Shown here one piece after another: positions 1 to 8,615 of a stretch of 64,000 nucleotides of DNA. The notes under the pieces were generated by a model. That model made no database searches. It saw nothing but the letters and a program-made list of their open reading frames with translations, and was not told where the DNA came from. Origin of the DNA: Bacillus_AB infantis_B (GTDB lineage: Bacteria; Bacillota; Bacilli; Bacillales; Cytobacillaceae); the NCBI RefSeq assembly GCF_008180445.1, contig NZ_VTER01000011.1:62001-126000 (forward strand), read 5' to 3'. The position numbers were made by a program, and so were the translations under genes. Position 1 is the stretch's first letter, and each line of letters starts with the position of its first letter.

Positions 1-37
1 TAAACCCGATGTTAAACTGGTTATGCCAAAAGTATAA
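1..37 (+). CDS. C-terminal end of an upstream gene (partial, uncertain)
   Basis: One frame reads from the left edge as KPDVKLVMPKV and stops with TAA at 35-37. A weak hairpin with a T-run follows at 74-105, which fits the end of a transcription unit. In B. subtilis the gene before sftA is ytpR, so this may be its tail, but 11 residues cannot prove it. The other frames either stop at once or run through the hairpin to about 130. Confidence 0.3.
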   Translation, partial: KPDVKLVMPKV

Positions 38-73
38 GCATGATGAGGGCAACTGTGGCAATTTTACCCAAAA

Positions 74-105
74 AGCCTATAAAAAGGCTCATTCTCTCTT
101 TTTAA
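74..105 (+). terminator. weak terminator-like hairpin before sftA
   Basis: Short inverted repeat AGCCT/AGGCT with an A-rich loop, followed by a run of five T at 100-104. The stem is short, so confidence is low. A second weak pairing, AAAAGGG (135-141) with CCCTTTT (158-164), lies just downstream. Confidence 0.35.
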
Positions 106-266
106 CTCGAATTTTTATGAATAGCTGATAAAATAAAAGGGTAGGAAGAATAAGCTGCCCTTTTCATAGAATCTTAAGGGTTATTCAGCTTTTTGTACCA
201 GAAATTTGAGCATCCGCATACACCGACAGCTTTGCCTAAACAGCCTTTAAGAAAGAGTGATTGATA

Positions 267-3200
267 TTGAGTTGGATAAAAAAACTATTCCGAGTGTTTA
301 ATAATGAAGACGAGTATATAGAAACGGAAGAAGAGCGTCCGTACATAAAACCGGAAAAACCGAAAAAAGACAGAGACGGACGTGAGATGGAGGCCAGAAT
401 CCTCTACCAGTACCCTAAGGGGCAGTTCAGGTTTCCGCTTATTCCAGATGAAGGCTCACCAGTAAAGGAAAGGAGACCCAGAGAAAAGCCGGAAAATCCT
501 GGACATAATCCGCGAAGAAGCCAAAGGGAGCAGCCGGCGGCAGAAACCTGGAAGCATGATCGAAAAAAGGCCGGCCCGCTGAATGATAGTCAAGAAAAAA
601 GAAATAAACGGCAGCCGGAGCAGCATGAATCTTATGCGGAACCACCCAAAAAGAGCAAAAGCGAGGCGCCGATAGACAACCGCCACCGGCGCCCCTTCAG
701 GCCAACGGAAATTCCTTCCCCGATATACGGGTTCGAACGGCCGAAGAAAAAGGAAGAATCAGTCATCTATGAGATGAATAGCTTTGACCAGGTGAAAAAC
801 GCGCCACTTTTCGATGATATTGATTTTCTGAAGAAAACGGTCCTTGATGGAGGCCTGGAAGAAGAAAGCAATGCTGTGATAGATCCGCTTGAGCCAATGC
901 CTGAAGAACAGCCGGAAGGGAGCTCTGACCTGAAAGGAACCATCAGCCCTGATTTAAGGGTAGGATACGAAGAAGCCTCTGCCGTGTCAGGCAGGGCTGA
1001 AAAGAGTCCTGGTGCAGAAATTGATCCTGACACATATACGGACCGCATTTCCAAATCAGCTGCTGAGGAAGCTTCTTCTGCAGGAGTGCAGGAAGATGAC
1101 CATATCGTGACAAAGGAAGTTGGTCAGGGGAGAGTAATACTTGAAAGCGGAGATTCATACGCAGATGATACGGCCGACAGTATTGAAGCCGACTGCAGCA
1201 TCGAAACCCCGCCGCTGGCTGACATTAACACAGGAATTGACAGCAGTACCCCCGAGATAATGGACAGCAGCTCTCCTTTGGACGGCTATAAAACTGCCCC
1301 CGCATCCAATTTAGATTTCGAGGCGGATGAAAGTGCCGAACCGCTGATGGAAAGCAGCATTGATATGACCATGCCTAAAGACTCTGAGCTAATTAGAACA
1401 GAAACTGAAGAATATGATAACGCTGGTATTTCATATAACTCAGCCGGATCAGAGCCGGCCCCGCTTGACTTTGCAGCAGTGCCGGAATTTGCGGATGCTC
1501 CTGCAGAATTGCCGGATAAGGCTGAAATTGATAAAGAAACAGAATATCTTAAAGAGCTCTCAGCCGATGACGGAGAACTATCCCAAGACCATGATGTGAA
1601 ATTTGCTGAGCTCCAAATGGAATCTGCGAAAGGTGAACAGTGTACACAGGAAACGGGCCAGCATGAAGCAGCGCCTGCCCTGCTGCTGGATGAGGCTGAG
1701 CCGGAAACTGCAGAGGGAAGGGCCAGGGAAACCAGCGGAGACATACCGGCCCAGGAAGAAGAACAGCAGTCAAAGCCAAAATCGCCGCTGCCATTCAATG
1801 TGATTATGCTGAAACAGGACAGAAGGATTGCAGAGCAGAAGAAAAAAGAACAAAATACAGCTGTGAAGCAAATGCCTGTTACCCGGGAAAATACCGAAGA
1901 AGCAGTGCCGCCGGCTGTCTCAGCTGAAGTTATCGGGAATGAAGGACCTGCAAATACAAATTTACAGGTTCGCGGCGAGGACAATGCCCGCGCTTCTGAT
2001 TATAAATATGCTCCACAGCCAAACGAAACTGCGGCAGCAGCAGAACCCGCTCAATCACAGCAGCATGCTGAAGAGCCAGCTGAACTGACACAAGCATGGA
2101 CGGATCAGGAACTGGATAGATTCCATCAGGAAGGCCAGCCTGCAGAAGAGCCGACATACAAGGCCTATGAATTTCCGGCAAAAAGCCTGCTTGCCCCTCC
2201 GGTCATTCCAGAGGACAATGAGGAGTGGCTATTGGAGCAGGAAGAGTTCCTTAATCTGACACTGAAGAATTTCAATGTCAGGGCTAAGGTTGTTAATGTG
2301 ACCCAGGGGCCTTCTGTTACCCGATTTGAGGTTCAGCCGGAGCCCGGGGTTAAAGTAAATAAAATCACGAACCTGACTGATGATATCAAGCTCAGCCTGG
2401 CCGCCAGGGATATCCGTATGGAAGCGCCGATCCCGGGCAAGCATACGATCGGAATTGAGGTACCGAACCAGAAGAGCAGGCCGGTATTGATCAGCGAGAT
2501 CATCAATACGCCTGTTTTCAGGGACGGAGAATCGCCGCTGACTGCTGTCCTTGGGCTGGACATCTCGGGAAGCCCGATCGTCACAGATCTCCGGAAAATG
2601 CCCCATGGACTGATTGCCGGTGCAACCGGATCCGGAAAAAGCGTCTGCATCAACTCGATCCTTGTCAGCCTTCTTTATAAGGCATCGCCGGATGAGCTGA
2701 AGCTGCTGCTGATCGATCCGAAAATGGTCGAGCTTGCTCCATACAATCAGATACCCCATCTCGTCAGCCCGGTCATTACAGATGTGAAGGCCGCCACTGC
2801 AGCACTGAAATGGGCGGTGGAAGAGATGGAGCGCCGCTATGAGCTTTTTGCCCACGCGGGTGTCAGGGATATCAGCCGTTTCAATCAGCTGGCGGAACAG
2901 CATAAACGCTATTCTGACAAGCTTCCGTACATTGTTATCGTTATTGATGAGCTTGCTGACCTGATGATGATGTCCCCTGCAGATGTTGAGGAAGCAATCT
3001 GCCGGATCGCCCAAAAGGCGAGGGCATGCGGCATTCATTTGATCATCGCCACACAAAGGCCGTCTGTCGATGTCATCACTGGCCTGATCAAAGCCAATGT
3101 TCCGACAAGGGTGGCGTTTTCAGTATCCTCACAGGTGGATTCACGAACCATCATTGACATCAGCGGTGCCGAAAAGCTCCTGGGGAGGGGAGATATGCTC

Positions 3201-3587
3201 TTCCTGGAAAATGGCTCATCCAAGCCGGTCAGGCTTCAGGGAACTTATGTTTCCGATGCAGAAATTGATGAAGTCGTCGCCCATGCGAGGAGCCAGCGCA
3301 AGCCGGACTATTTATTTGAACAGGAAGAGCTTCTGAAAAAAGCACAGGCAACCGAGGAGGAAGATGAACTTTTCTATGAGGCATGCGAGTATGTTGTCGA
3401 TCAGGGCAGCGCATCGACCTCGAGTGTCCAGAGGCGCTTTAAGATCGGCTATAACCGTGCTGCAAGGCTGATTGGCATGATGGAGGACTGCGGCTATATT
3501 TCTGAGGCAAAAGGAAGCAAGCCGCGTGATGTGCTGATCACGGAAACAGACCTCGAGGCCATGCAAGACACTAGTACAATGCTATAA
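267..3587 (+). CDS. sftA: DNA translocase SftA (FtsK/SpoIIIE family)
   Basis: Septum-associated ATP-driven DNA pump that clears trapped chromosomal DNA from the closing division septum. About 1106 residues. A short basic N-terminus is followed by a long acidic, Glu/Pro/Ala-rich linker of roughly 600 residues, then the FtsK motor: Walker A (GATGSGKSV) near residue 785, Walker B (VIVIDELADLMM) near 888, and a C-terminal winged-helix gamma domain (about 1035-1092). I see no multi-pass N-terminal membrane domain, which separates SftA from SpoIIIE. TTG at 267 is preferred over TTG at 261 because AGAGTGA sits 6 nt upstream and homologs begin MSW. It lies upstream of murC, as in B. subtilis. The linker is longer than in B. 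subtilis SftA (about 950 aa in total). A promoter for the next gene overlaps its stop codon. Confidence 0.93.
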   Translation: MSWIKKLFRVFNNEDEYIETEEERPYIKPEKPKKDRDGREMEARILYQYPKGQFRFPLIPDEGSPVKERRPREKPENPGHNPRRSQREQPAAETWKHDRKKAGPLNDSQEKRNKRQPEQHESYAEPPKKSKSEAPIDNRHRRPFRPTEIPSPIYGFERPKKKEESVIYEMNSFDQVKNAPLFDDIDFLKKTVLDGGLEEESNAVIDPLEPMPEEQPEGSSDLKGTISPDLRVGYEEASAVSGRAEKSPGAEIDPDTYTDRISKSAAEEASSAGVQEDDHIVTKEVGQGRVILESGDSYADDTADSIEADCSIETPPLADINTGIDSSTPEIMDSSSPLDGYKTAPASNLDFEADESAEPLMESSIDMTMPKDSELIRTETEEYDNAGISYNSAGSEPAPLDFAAVPEFADAPAELPDKAEIDKETEYLKELSADDGELSQDHDVKFAELQMESAKGEQCTQETGQHEAAPALLLDEAEPETAEGRARETSGDIPAQEEEQQSKPKSPLPFNVIMLKQDRRIAEQKKKEQNTAVKQMPVTRENTEEAVPPAVSAEVIGNEGPANTNLQVRGEDNARASDYKYAPQPNETAAAAEPAQSQQHAEEPAELTQAWTDQELDRFHQEGQPAEEPTYKAYEFPAKSLLAPPVIPEDNEEWLLEQEEFLNLTLKNFNVRAKVVNVTQGPSVTRFEVQPEPGVKVNKITNLTDDIKLSLAARDIRMEAPIPGKHTIGIEVPNQKSRPVLISEIINTPVFRDGESPLTAVLGLDISGSPIVTDLRKMPHGLIAGATGSGKSVCINSILVSLLYKASPDELKLLLIDPKMVELAPYNQIPHLVSPVITDVKAATAALKWAVEEMERRYELFAHAGVRDISRFNQLAEQHKRYSDKLPYIVIVIDELADLMMMSPADVEEAICRIAQKARACGIHLIIATQRPSVDVITGLIKANVPTRVAFSVSSQVDSRTIIDISGAEKLLGRGDMLFLENGSSKPVRLQGTYVSDAEIDEVVAHARSQRKPDYLFEQEELLKKAQATEEEDELFYEACEYVVDQGSASTSSVQRRFKIGYNRAARLIGMMEDCGYISEAKGSKPRDVLITETDLEAMQDTSTML

Positions 3588-3588
3588 T
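3580..3588 (+). promoter_or_regulatory. extended -10 promoter for pncB, overlapping the sftA stop
   Basis: TGCTATAAT is a perfect extended -10 (TGnTATAAT). There is no good -35, as is common for extended -10 promoters. The hexamer overlaps the sftA TAA codon. The predicted start near 3595 falls at the left edge of the 28-bp palindrome. Confidence 0.6.
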
Positions 3589-3593
3589 ACGTG

Positions 3594-3621
3594 GTATTCT
3601 TTACATGCATGTAAAGAATAC
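3594..3621. promoter_or_regulatory. perfect 28-bp palindrome, probable operator of pncB
   Basis: Each half-site is 14 nt, GTATTCTTTACATG followed by its exact reverse complement with no spacer. It covers the predicted transcription start and lies 46 nt before the pncB ATG. The position is that of a repressor operator. Because the gene makes nicotinate mononucleotide, the niacin-responsive repressor NiaR (YrxA) is the first candidate, but I cannot confirm the NiaR consensus here. There is no T-run, so it is not a terminator. Confidence 0.65.
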
Positions 3622-3667
3622 TAAAAATAACGGTAGTTATAACTGATTTGGTATGAGGAGCTTTAGG

Positions 3668-4768
3668 ATGAAAGAAATTGAGCTAAAGATTCAAGGCAAG
3701 ATCAAGCGGCTTACAAATAATACCTTTAAATTTGATGAAAGAGTGAAAGACGGCTGGTTTTCAGCTGTCTATTTCTTAAAAACACGGGAGATTGTCAAGA
3801 AATATCACAAAGACAATATCGTGACCATGCAATTCTTCCAGAAAAATCATGCTGTCCTTTGCGGGACCGATGAAGTGATTGCATTGATCCATACATTCGC
3901 CGAAAATCCGGATGAGCTCGAAATCTTTTCTTTGAAAGATGGAGATAAAATCAGCCCATTCGAAACGGTCATGACGATTACCGGGCCTTATCAGAGCTTC
4001 GGCTATCTAGAGGGGATCATTGACGGCATCCTTGCGAGGAGAACGTCAGTTGCCACTAATGTATATAACACGGTCAAGGCAGCAGGAACGTCAGGCAGGC
4101 AAAAACAGGTCATTTTCATGGGTGACCGGGATGACCATTATATCACCCAGGCCGGAGACGGCTATGCTGCCCATATAGGCGGAGCTACTGCCCAGGCTAC
4201 CCATGCCATGAACGAATGGTGGGGCAAGCAGGGGATGGGAACAATGCCGCATGCCCTTATCCAGATGTTTGACGGGGACCTGGTGGCAGCAACCAAGGCA
4301 TATCAGGAGACATACCCTGAGGATGCCCTGATTGCGCTTGTTGATTATAATAATGATGCTATAACAGATTCCCTGAAAGTTGCGAGGGAATTCGGCGATG
4401 AGCTGAAGGGTGTCCGTGTTGATACCTCCAGGACAATGATCGACCAATATTTCCTGAGGAATCAGCATCTTCTCGGGACCTTTGATCCGCGGGGCGTTAA
4501 TGCGGAGCTGATTTTTGCTTTAAGGAAAGCGCTGGATGACGAAGGGTATAATCATGTGAAAATTGTTGTCAGCGGCGGCTTTAATGAAATGAGAATCCAG
4601 GAATTTGAAGAAAACGGTGTGCCAGTCGATACTTACGGCATCGGCAACAGCCTGCTGAAGATCAATATCGGCTTCACCGGAGATAATGTTCTGATCAATG
4701 GTAAGCATGCTGCAAAAGCAGGAAGGCGCTACAGGCCGAATCCGCGGCTGGAAAAAGTAGAGCTTTAA
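3668..4768 (+). CDS. pncB: nicotinate phosphoribosyltransferase
   Basis: Converts nicotinate and PRPP to nicotinate mononucleotide, the entry step of the NAD salvage (Preiss-Handler) pathway, in the cytoplasm. About 366 residues, a short form of the family. Recognisable stretches are ARRTSVATNVY near residue 120, the glycine- and histidine-rich HIGGATAQATHAMNEWWG near 170 and GTMPHALIQMFDGD near 190. The C-terminal half carries VVSGGFNEMRI and YGIGNSL, typical of the phosphate-binding part of the barrel. ATG at 3668 is chosen because GAGGAG at 3655-3660 lies 7 nt upstream; the ATG at 3653 would have no ribosome site. It is preceded by its own promoter and palindrome, so it is probably controlled separately from sftA. 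Confidence 0.9.
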   Translation: MKEIELKIQGKIKRLTNNTFKFDERVKDGWFSAVYFLKTREIVKKYHKDNIVTMQFFQKNHAVLCGTDEVIALIHTFAENPDELEIFSLKDGDKISPFETVMTITGPYQSFGYLEGIIDGILARRTSVATNVYNTVKAAGTSGRQKQVIFMGDRDDHYITQAGDGYAAHIGGATAQATHAMNEWWGKQGMGTMPHALIQMFDGDLVAATKAYQETYPEDALIALVDYNNDAITDSLKVAREFGDELKGVRVDTSRTMIDQYFLRNQHLLGTFDPRGVNAELIFALRKALDDEGYNHVKIVVSGGFNEMRIQEFEENGVPVDTYGIGNSLLKINIGFTGDNVLINGKHAAKAGRRYRPNPRLEKVEL

Positions 4769-4808
4769 TTCATTTTCGGCCCTGGGGAATTGGAGGGAGC
4801 ACCCGGAT

Positions 4809-5444
4809 ATGGAGAATACAATTAAAGACTTGGAAGCCTACCGCAAACAAAAGCAGGCCAAGGGTGAAGAGAACGCGCTGGCCCTTTACCGGAAAGCACA
4901 GAAGGATTCTGCGGTGAATGCGAACATAAGAGAAAAGGTCCGTGCCCGCCATATTTTCCGGGAAGCAGCCGGCCTGCCGGGCGGAATCCCATTCAGCAGT
5001 GAACAGGAAGAAGTGTTTGAGGACTGGTTCTTATTCGATTATATAAGCATCAGGGGCTTTACGATGTTTAACCTTTTCCTCCGCCGGAATACCGGCCAAT
5101 TGGCCGAGGCCGATCTCATTCAGGGAGCGCTTTTCCTCAGCTCTGTCCTCCAGCCTGTAAAGATTGAAAGGGCAGAAGGAGAAAAGCTTGCTGCCTATGA
5201 TATTCTGACCGGGGAAAAGCTTCAGCTGAAAGCTGCGGAAAGCATCAGCCTTGAGGAGGGACGCTCCTATTTCATCAGGTGCATACCCGTTTTTTCCCGG
5301 ACCTACTGCTTTGGCCCTGCTTTTCCAATGGACAATACAGACGCCGTTGTGGAGAGATACAATGAGGCTGTCCGGGAAGGTATGGCCTATAGGCCTTTTC
5401 TAAAAAAGACTGCCGTGGCCTTCCTGTTCATTGGGGATATGTGA
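4809..5444 (+). CDS. conserved-looking hypothetical protein, 211 aa
   Basis: I do not recognise this protein. The N-terminal 60 residues are helical and charged. The core has the pattern FEDWFLFDYI...GFTMFNLFLRRN (about residues 74-98), then two hydrophobic strands and a C-terminal stretch with GPAFPMDN and KKTAVAFLFIGDM. The F.DWF.FDY...T...FL pattern reminds me of small domains accompanying SEC-C-type proteins, but no zinc ligands are present, so this is only an impression. GGAGGG lies 11 nt before the ATG. It follows pncB by 40 nt without a terminator and is probably cotranscribed. A GC-rich stem-loop follows. Confidence 0.7.
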   Translation: MENTIKDLEAYRKQKQAKGEENALALYRKAQKDSAVNANIREKVRARHIFREAAGLPGGIPFSSEQEEVFEDWFLFDYISIRGFTMFNLFLRRNTGQLAEADLIQGALFLSSVLQPVKIERAEGEKLAAYDILTGEKLQLKAAESISLEEGRSYFIRCIPVFSRTYCFGPAFPMDNTDAVVERYNEAVREGMAYRPFLKKTAVAFLFIGDM

Positions 5445-5495
5445 GTCTATTCATGCCGGGTTTTTGCCAATTTTCGCCATGCAATCCCGGCCCAG

Positions 5496-5533
5496 CCCCG
5501 CTCAGGCCGCCCCTGTCGCCAGCCTGAGCGGGG
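5496..5533 (+). other. GC-rich stem-loop upstream of murC
   Basis: Perfect 12-bp inverted repeat CCCCGCTCAGGC/GCCTGAGCGGGG with a 14-nt loop. No T-run follows, so it is not a classical terminator; it could be an RNA stability element or a leaky terminator between the 211-aa gene and murC. Confidence 0.55.
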
Positions 5534-5560
5534 TGCTACATAGTGTTTGTGCTTGAAAGA

Positions 5561-5569
5561 TGATATAAT
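5561..5569 (+). promoter_or_regulatory. extended -10 promoter of murC
   Basis: TGATATAAT is an extended -10 (TGn plus consensus hexamer). No clear -35 is seen. It gives a leader of about 100 nt before the murC ATG. Confidence 0.5.
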
Positions 5570-5679
5570 ACTTTAATCTGCTTATGCAGGAAACGTTTGT
5601 CCGTAATGAATATATGAGCAAATTATAGTCAGATATCATATACTGTGTTACAGATAGACGACAGTTGGAGGTTCTTTAT

Positions 5680-6975
5680 ATGACTATTTACCATTTTGTA
5701 GGTATAAAAGGGTCTGGAATGAGCGCCTTGGCTCAAGTCCTTCATGATATGAATTATCATGTTCAGGGATCTGATGTAGAAAAGCGTTTTTTTACACAGA
5801 TTTCGCTTGAACAGTCAGGAATAAAGATCCTTCCTTTCCAAAAGGAAAACATACAGCCTGGAATGACCGTTATAGCAGGCAATGCGTACCCGGATACACA
5901 TGAAGAAATTCAGGAAGCCATGAAGCTGGGCCTTCCGATCGTCCGCTACCACCGCTTCCTTGGGGACTTTATGAAGAAGTTCACCAGCGTAGCTGTTACT
6001 GGGGCGCATGGCAAGACCTCCACTACAGGGCTGCTGGCCCATGTTATGAAGGGTGCAAAACCGACATCTTTCCTTATTGGGGACGGAACGGGCAGAGGGG
6101 ATGCCGATGCTGAATATTTCGTTTTTGAAGCCTGCGAATATAGAAGGCATTTTCTTTCATATTTCCCTGATTATGCAATCATGACGAATATAGATTTTGA
6201 CCACCCTGATTATTTCGCCAATATTGATGATGTGTTCTCTGCATTCCAGGAGATGTCATGGCAGGTGAATAAGGGTATTTTTGCATGCGGCGATGATGAG
6301 CAGCTGCAAAAGATCCAGGCAAAGGTTCCTGTCCTGTTTTACGGATTTGGGGAGGAGAATGACTTCCAGGCACGCAATGTCATCAAGAGCACGGAAGGAA
6401 CAACCTTTGATGTTTTTGTGCGCAACACCTTTTATGATACCTTCTCAATCCCTCAGTTCGGCGACCATAACGTACTGAATTCATTGGCCGTTATCGCTCT
6501 TTGCCATTATGAGGAAATTGATTCTGAAATCGTCAAAGATCTCCTGCTGACATTTGAGGGAGTAAAAAGAAGGTTTTCGGAGAAGAAAGTGGCAAGCCAG
6601 GTTATCATTGACGACTATGCGCATCACCCGACGGAGATTCGTGCGACGGTCGAGGCAGCCAGGCAGAAATATCCGGAAAAAGAAATAGTGGCTGTATTCC
6701 AGCCTCATACCTTTACCCGGACACAGACATTCCTGGATGACTTTGCCGAAAGCCTTAATAAAGCTGATAAAGTTTATCTTTGCGATATTTTCGGCTCTGC
6801 CAGGGAGAACCATGGAAAGCTGACCATCACAGACCTTCAGGACAGGATCCCAAGCTCAGAAATCATGAAAGAAGAGGATACAAGTGCGCTGAAACAGCAC
6901 GAAAACAGTGTCATCCTCTTTATGGGAGCGGGAGACATCCAGAAATTCCAGGAAGCATATGAGGGCACTTTATAA
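5680..6975 (+). CDS. murC: UDP-N-acetylmuramate--L-alanine ligase
   Basis: ATP-dependent cytoplasmic ligase adding L-alanine to UDP-MurNAc, the first amino-acid step of peptidoglycan precursor synthesis. About 431 residues, normal for MurC. The N-terminal UDP-binding motif GIKGSGMSAL is at residues 9-18, the Mur-ligase ATP loop GAHGKTSTTG near 108, the substrate motif TNIDFDHPDYF near 168, and the C-terminal DDYAHHPTEIRAT and FQPHTFTRT near 312-350. ATG at 5680 is preferred over TTG at 5665 because TTGGAGG at 5665-5671 is its ribosome site. Position after sftA matches B. subtilis. Confidence 0.97.
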   Translation: MTIYHFVGIKGSGMSALAQVLHDMNYHVQGSDVEKRFFTQISLEQSGIKILPFQKENIQPGMTVIAGNAYPDTHEEIQEAMKLGLPIVRYHRFLGDFMKKFTSVAVTGAHGKTSTTGLLAHVMKGAKPTSFLIGDGTGRGDADAEYFVFEACEYRRHFLSYFPDYAIMTNIDFDHPDYFANIDDVFSAFQEMSWQVNKGIFACGDDEQLQKIQAKVPVLFYGFGEENDFQARNVIKSTEGTTFDVFVRNTFYDTFSIPQFGDHNVLNSLAVIALCHYEEIDSEIVKDLLLTFEGVKRRFSEKKVASQVIIDDYAHHPTEIRATVEAARQKYPEKEIVAVFQPHTFTRTQTFLDDFAESLNKADKVYLCDIFGSARENHGKLTITDLQDRIPSSEIMKEEDTSALKQHENSVILFMGAGDIQKFQEAYEGTL

Positions 6976-7040
6976 GTTCCGAGCAGAAGCGTTGGGCAGG
7001 CTGTCTCCTGGCGCTCTCCGGAAAGGCCTTATGGCTACAT

Positions 7041-7079
7041 AAGAAAAAGGATGCAGGCTTATGCTGCATCCTTTTTTCT
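7041..7079. terminator. bidirectional terminator between murC and the aminopeptidase gene
   Basis: Stem GGATGCAG (7049-7056) with CTGCATCC (7064-7071), flanked by A5 on the left and T6 on the right. It serves both converging genes. Confidence 0.85.
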
Positions 7080-7082
7080 GTT

Positions 7083-8198
7083 TTATTTAAGGTTCTCCGG
7101 ATTCAGTGCTTCAAGTTCCGGGATGACGAATCTTCCGTCCTTGCGGATCAGGACATCGTCAAAGTAGATTTCTCCTCCGCCATAGTCCGGGCGCTGGATA
7201 TTGACCATATCCCAGTGGATATTGGATGAATTGCCGTTGTAGGCTTCATCATAGCATTGCCCTGGCGTGAAGTGGAAACTGCCATCAATTTTCTCGTCGA
7301 ACAGAATGTCCTGCATCGGGTGGAGGATATAAGGGTTCACGCCGATGGCAAATTCCCCGATATAACGGGCGCCTTCATCTGTATCAAAGATCTTGTTGAT
7401 CCTGTCTGTATCATTTGCTGAGGCCTCAATAATCTTTCCATCCTTAAAGGTGAGCTTGACATTCTCAAAAGTAAATCCGTGATAAGGAGATGGAGTATTA
7501 TATGTAATAACGCCGTTTACAGAATCCTTTACAGGAGCCGTATAGACTTCGCCGTCAGGGATATTCATCTGTCCAGAGCATTTGATTGCCGGAATATCCT
7601 TAATGGAGAAGGTCAAATCTGTCCCGGGGCCTGCCAGCCTTACTTTGTCTGTTTTGTCCATAAGCTCTACAAGGCTGTCCATCGCTTTGTCCATCTTGCC
7701 GTAATCCAGATTGCAGACATTAAAATAGAAATCCTCGAACGCCTCTGTGCTCATTTTCGCGAGCTGTGCCATTGAAGAGTTAGGATATCTCAGTACAACC
7801 CATTTTGTTTTTGGCACACGGATTTCCCTGTGGACTTTCTTGCCGATCGTGCTGCCGTGGATTTTCATTTTATCATCCGGCACATCGGCATGTTCATTGA
7901 TATTATCTCCGGATCTAAGGCCAATATAAGCATCCATCTTGCCCATTACGTTTGCTTCAAAGTCAGCCATCATATCGAACTGCTCATCCTGAGCCCCAAG
8001 TAAAAGCGCCCTGTCGACCTGCTGGTCCTTCAGCAGCACAAACGGGCAGCCGCCTGCTGCATAGGCTTCGGCAACAAGTGCAGTAACAAGCTCACGCTGG
8101 AGGCCAAAGTTCTCGATCAAGACTTTCTCGCCTTTTTGAAGGCGAACTGAATAATTAATCAAATTTTTTGCCAATGTTTGAATCCGGGGATCTTTCAT
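7083..8198 (-). CDS. M29-family metallo-aminopeptidase
   Basis: Leucyl/thermophilic-type aminopeptidase releasing N-terminal residues from peptides, cytoplasmic, two-metal. About 371 residues, somewhat shorter than AmpS (about 410). The metal-ligand pattern of family M29 is present: Glu in NIPDGEVYTAP, Glu in IGEFAIGVNPYI, then His, Tyr and the HWD triplet within GSFHFTPGQCYDEAY and SSNIHWDMVN near the C-terminus. ATG at 8198 has AAGGAGG 7-8 nt upstream; the longer frame to 8393 lacks a ribosome site and has non-family residues. It is monocistronic and converges on murC. Substrate preference cannot be told from sequence. Confidence 0.9.
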   Translation of the reverse strand: MKDPRIQTLAKNLINYSVRLQKGEKVLIENFGLQRELVTALVAEAYAAGGCPFVLLKDQQVDRALLLGAQDEQFDMMADFEANVMGKMDAYIGLRSGDNINEHADVPDDKMKIHGSTIGKKVHREIRVPKTKWVVLRYPNSSMAQLAKMSTEAFEDFYFNVCNLDYGKMDKAMDSLVELMDKTDKVRLAGPGTDLTFSIKDIPAIKCSGQMNIPDGEVYTAPVKDSVNGVITYNTPSPYHGFTFENVKLTFKDGKIIEASANDTDRINKIFDTDEGARYIGEFAIGVNPYILHPMQDILFDEKIDGSFHFTPGQCYDEAYNGNSSNIHWDMVNIQRPDYGGGEIYFDDVLIRKDGRFVIPELEALNPENLK

Positions 8199-8615
8199 CC
8201 TGATTCCTCCTTCATTTCTACGTACAGCTATTATTGTACCCGAAAAAGTTTTTTTCTGCTGTAAATGATTATTCTGCAGGCAGCTTGTGCGTGTGGGGAT
8301 TTGCAAAAGCTCCATGCTGATGGATATAATGTTTCCGTACATAGTCAATCTGCAATCAGCATTGTTAGTTTCCATGCTGATTTTTTGGCTCATCTGTTTT
8401 ATAAGCGCCTTTTAGCGGCGGCATGATGAACATCTGGCTGAATGATCCCAAAATCAGCCGCAATGTGTAACACAGCCTGCAAAAATAAAGCTAAATGCCG
8501 CAAAAAGCAGGAGATTCAGGCCGGCTGATGGAATTACTTACAAGGACGGCCCTGGTTTAGGGTGCCTATCCCCGGGTAATAGAATAAATATATAACAATC
8601 ATGGAGGTGCTTCTT
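8199..8615. other. intergenic region between divergent aminopeptidase and ytxG genes
   Basis: 417 bp with no convincing gene. It holds the aminopeptidase leader, a possible reverse -10 (TACAAT read on the minus strand, 8238-8233), and near its right end the SigB-type promoter of ytxGHJ. Nothing else recognisable. Confidence 0.6.
8554..8579 (+). promoter_or_regulatory. SigB-type general stress promoter of ytxGHJ
   Basis: GGTTTA (8554-8559), a 14-nt spacer, and GGGTAA (8574-8579) fit the SigB consensus (GGTTTAA, N13-15, GGGTAT) with one mismatch in the -10. ytxGHJ is SigB- (and SigH-) dependent in B. subtilis, which supports the call. Confidence 0.75.

Noticed and set aside
1286..1984. 232-codon frame antisense to sftA
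   Set aside because: It lies opposite the low-complexity acidic linker of sftA; Ser-rich product is the mirror of Glu/Ala codons. No ribosome site.
2229..3056. 275-codon frame antisense to the sftA motor domain
   Set aside because: Antisense of a clearly conserved ATPase domain, with no family resemblance or start signals.
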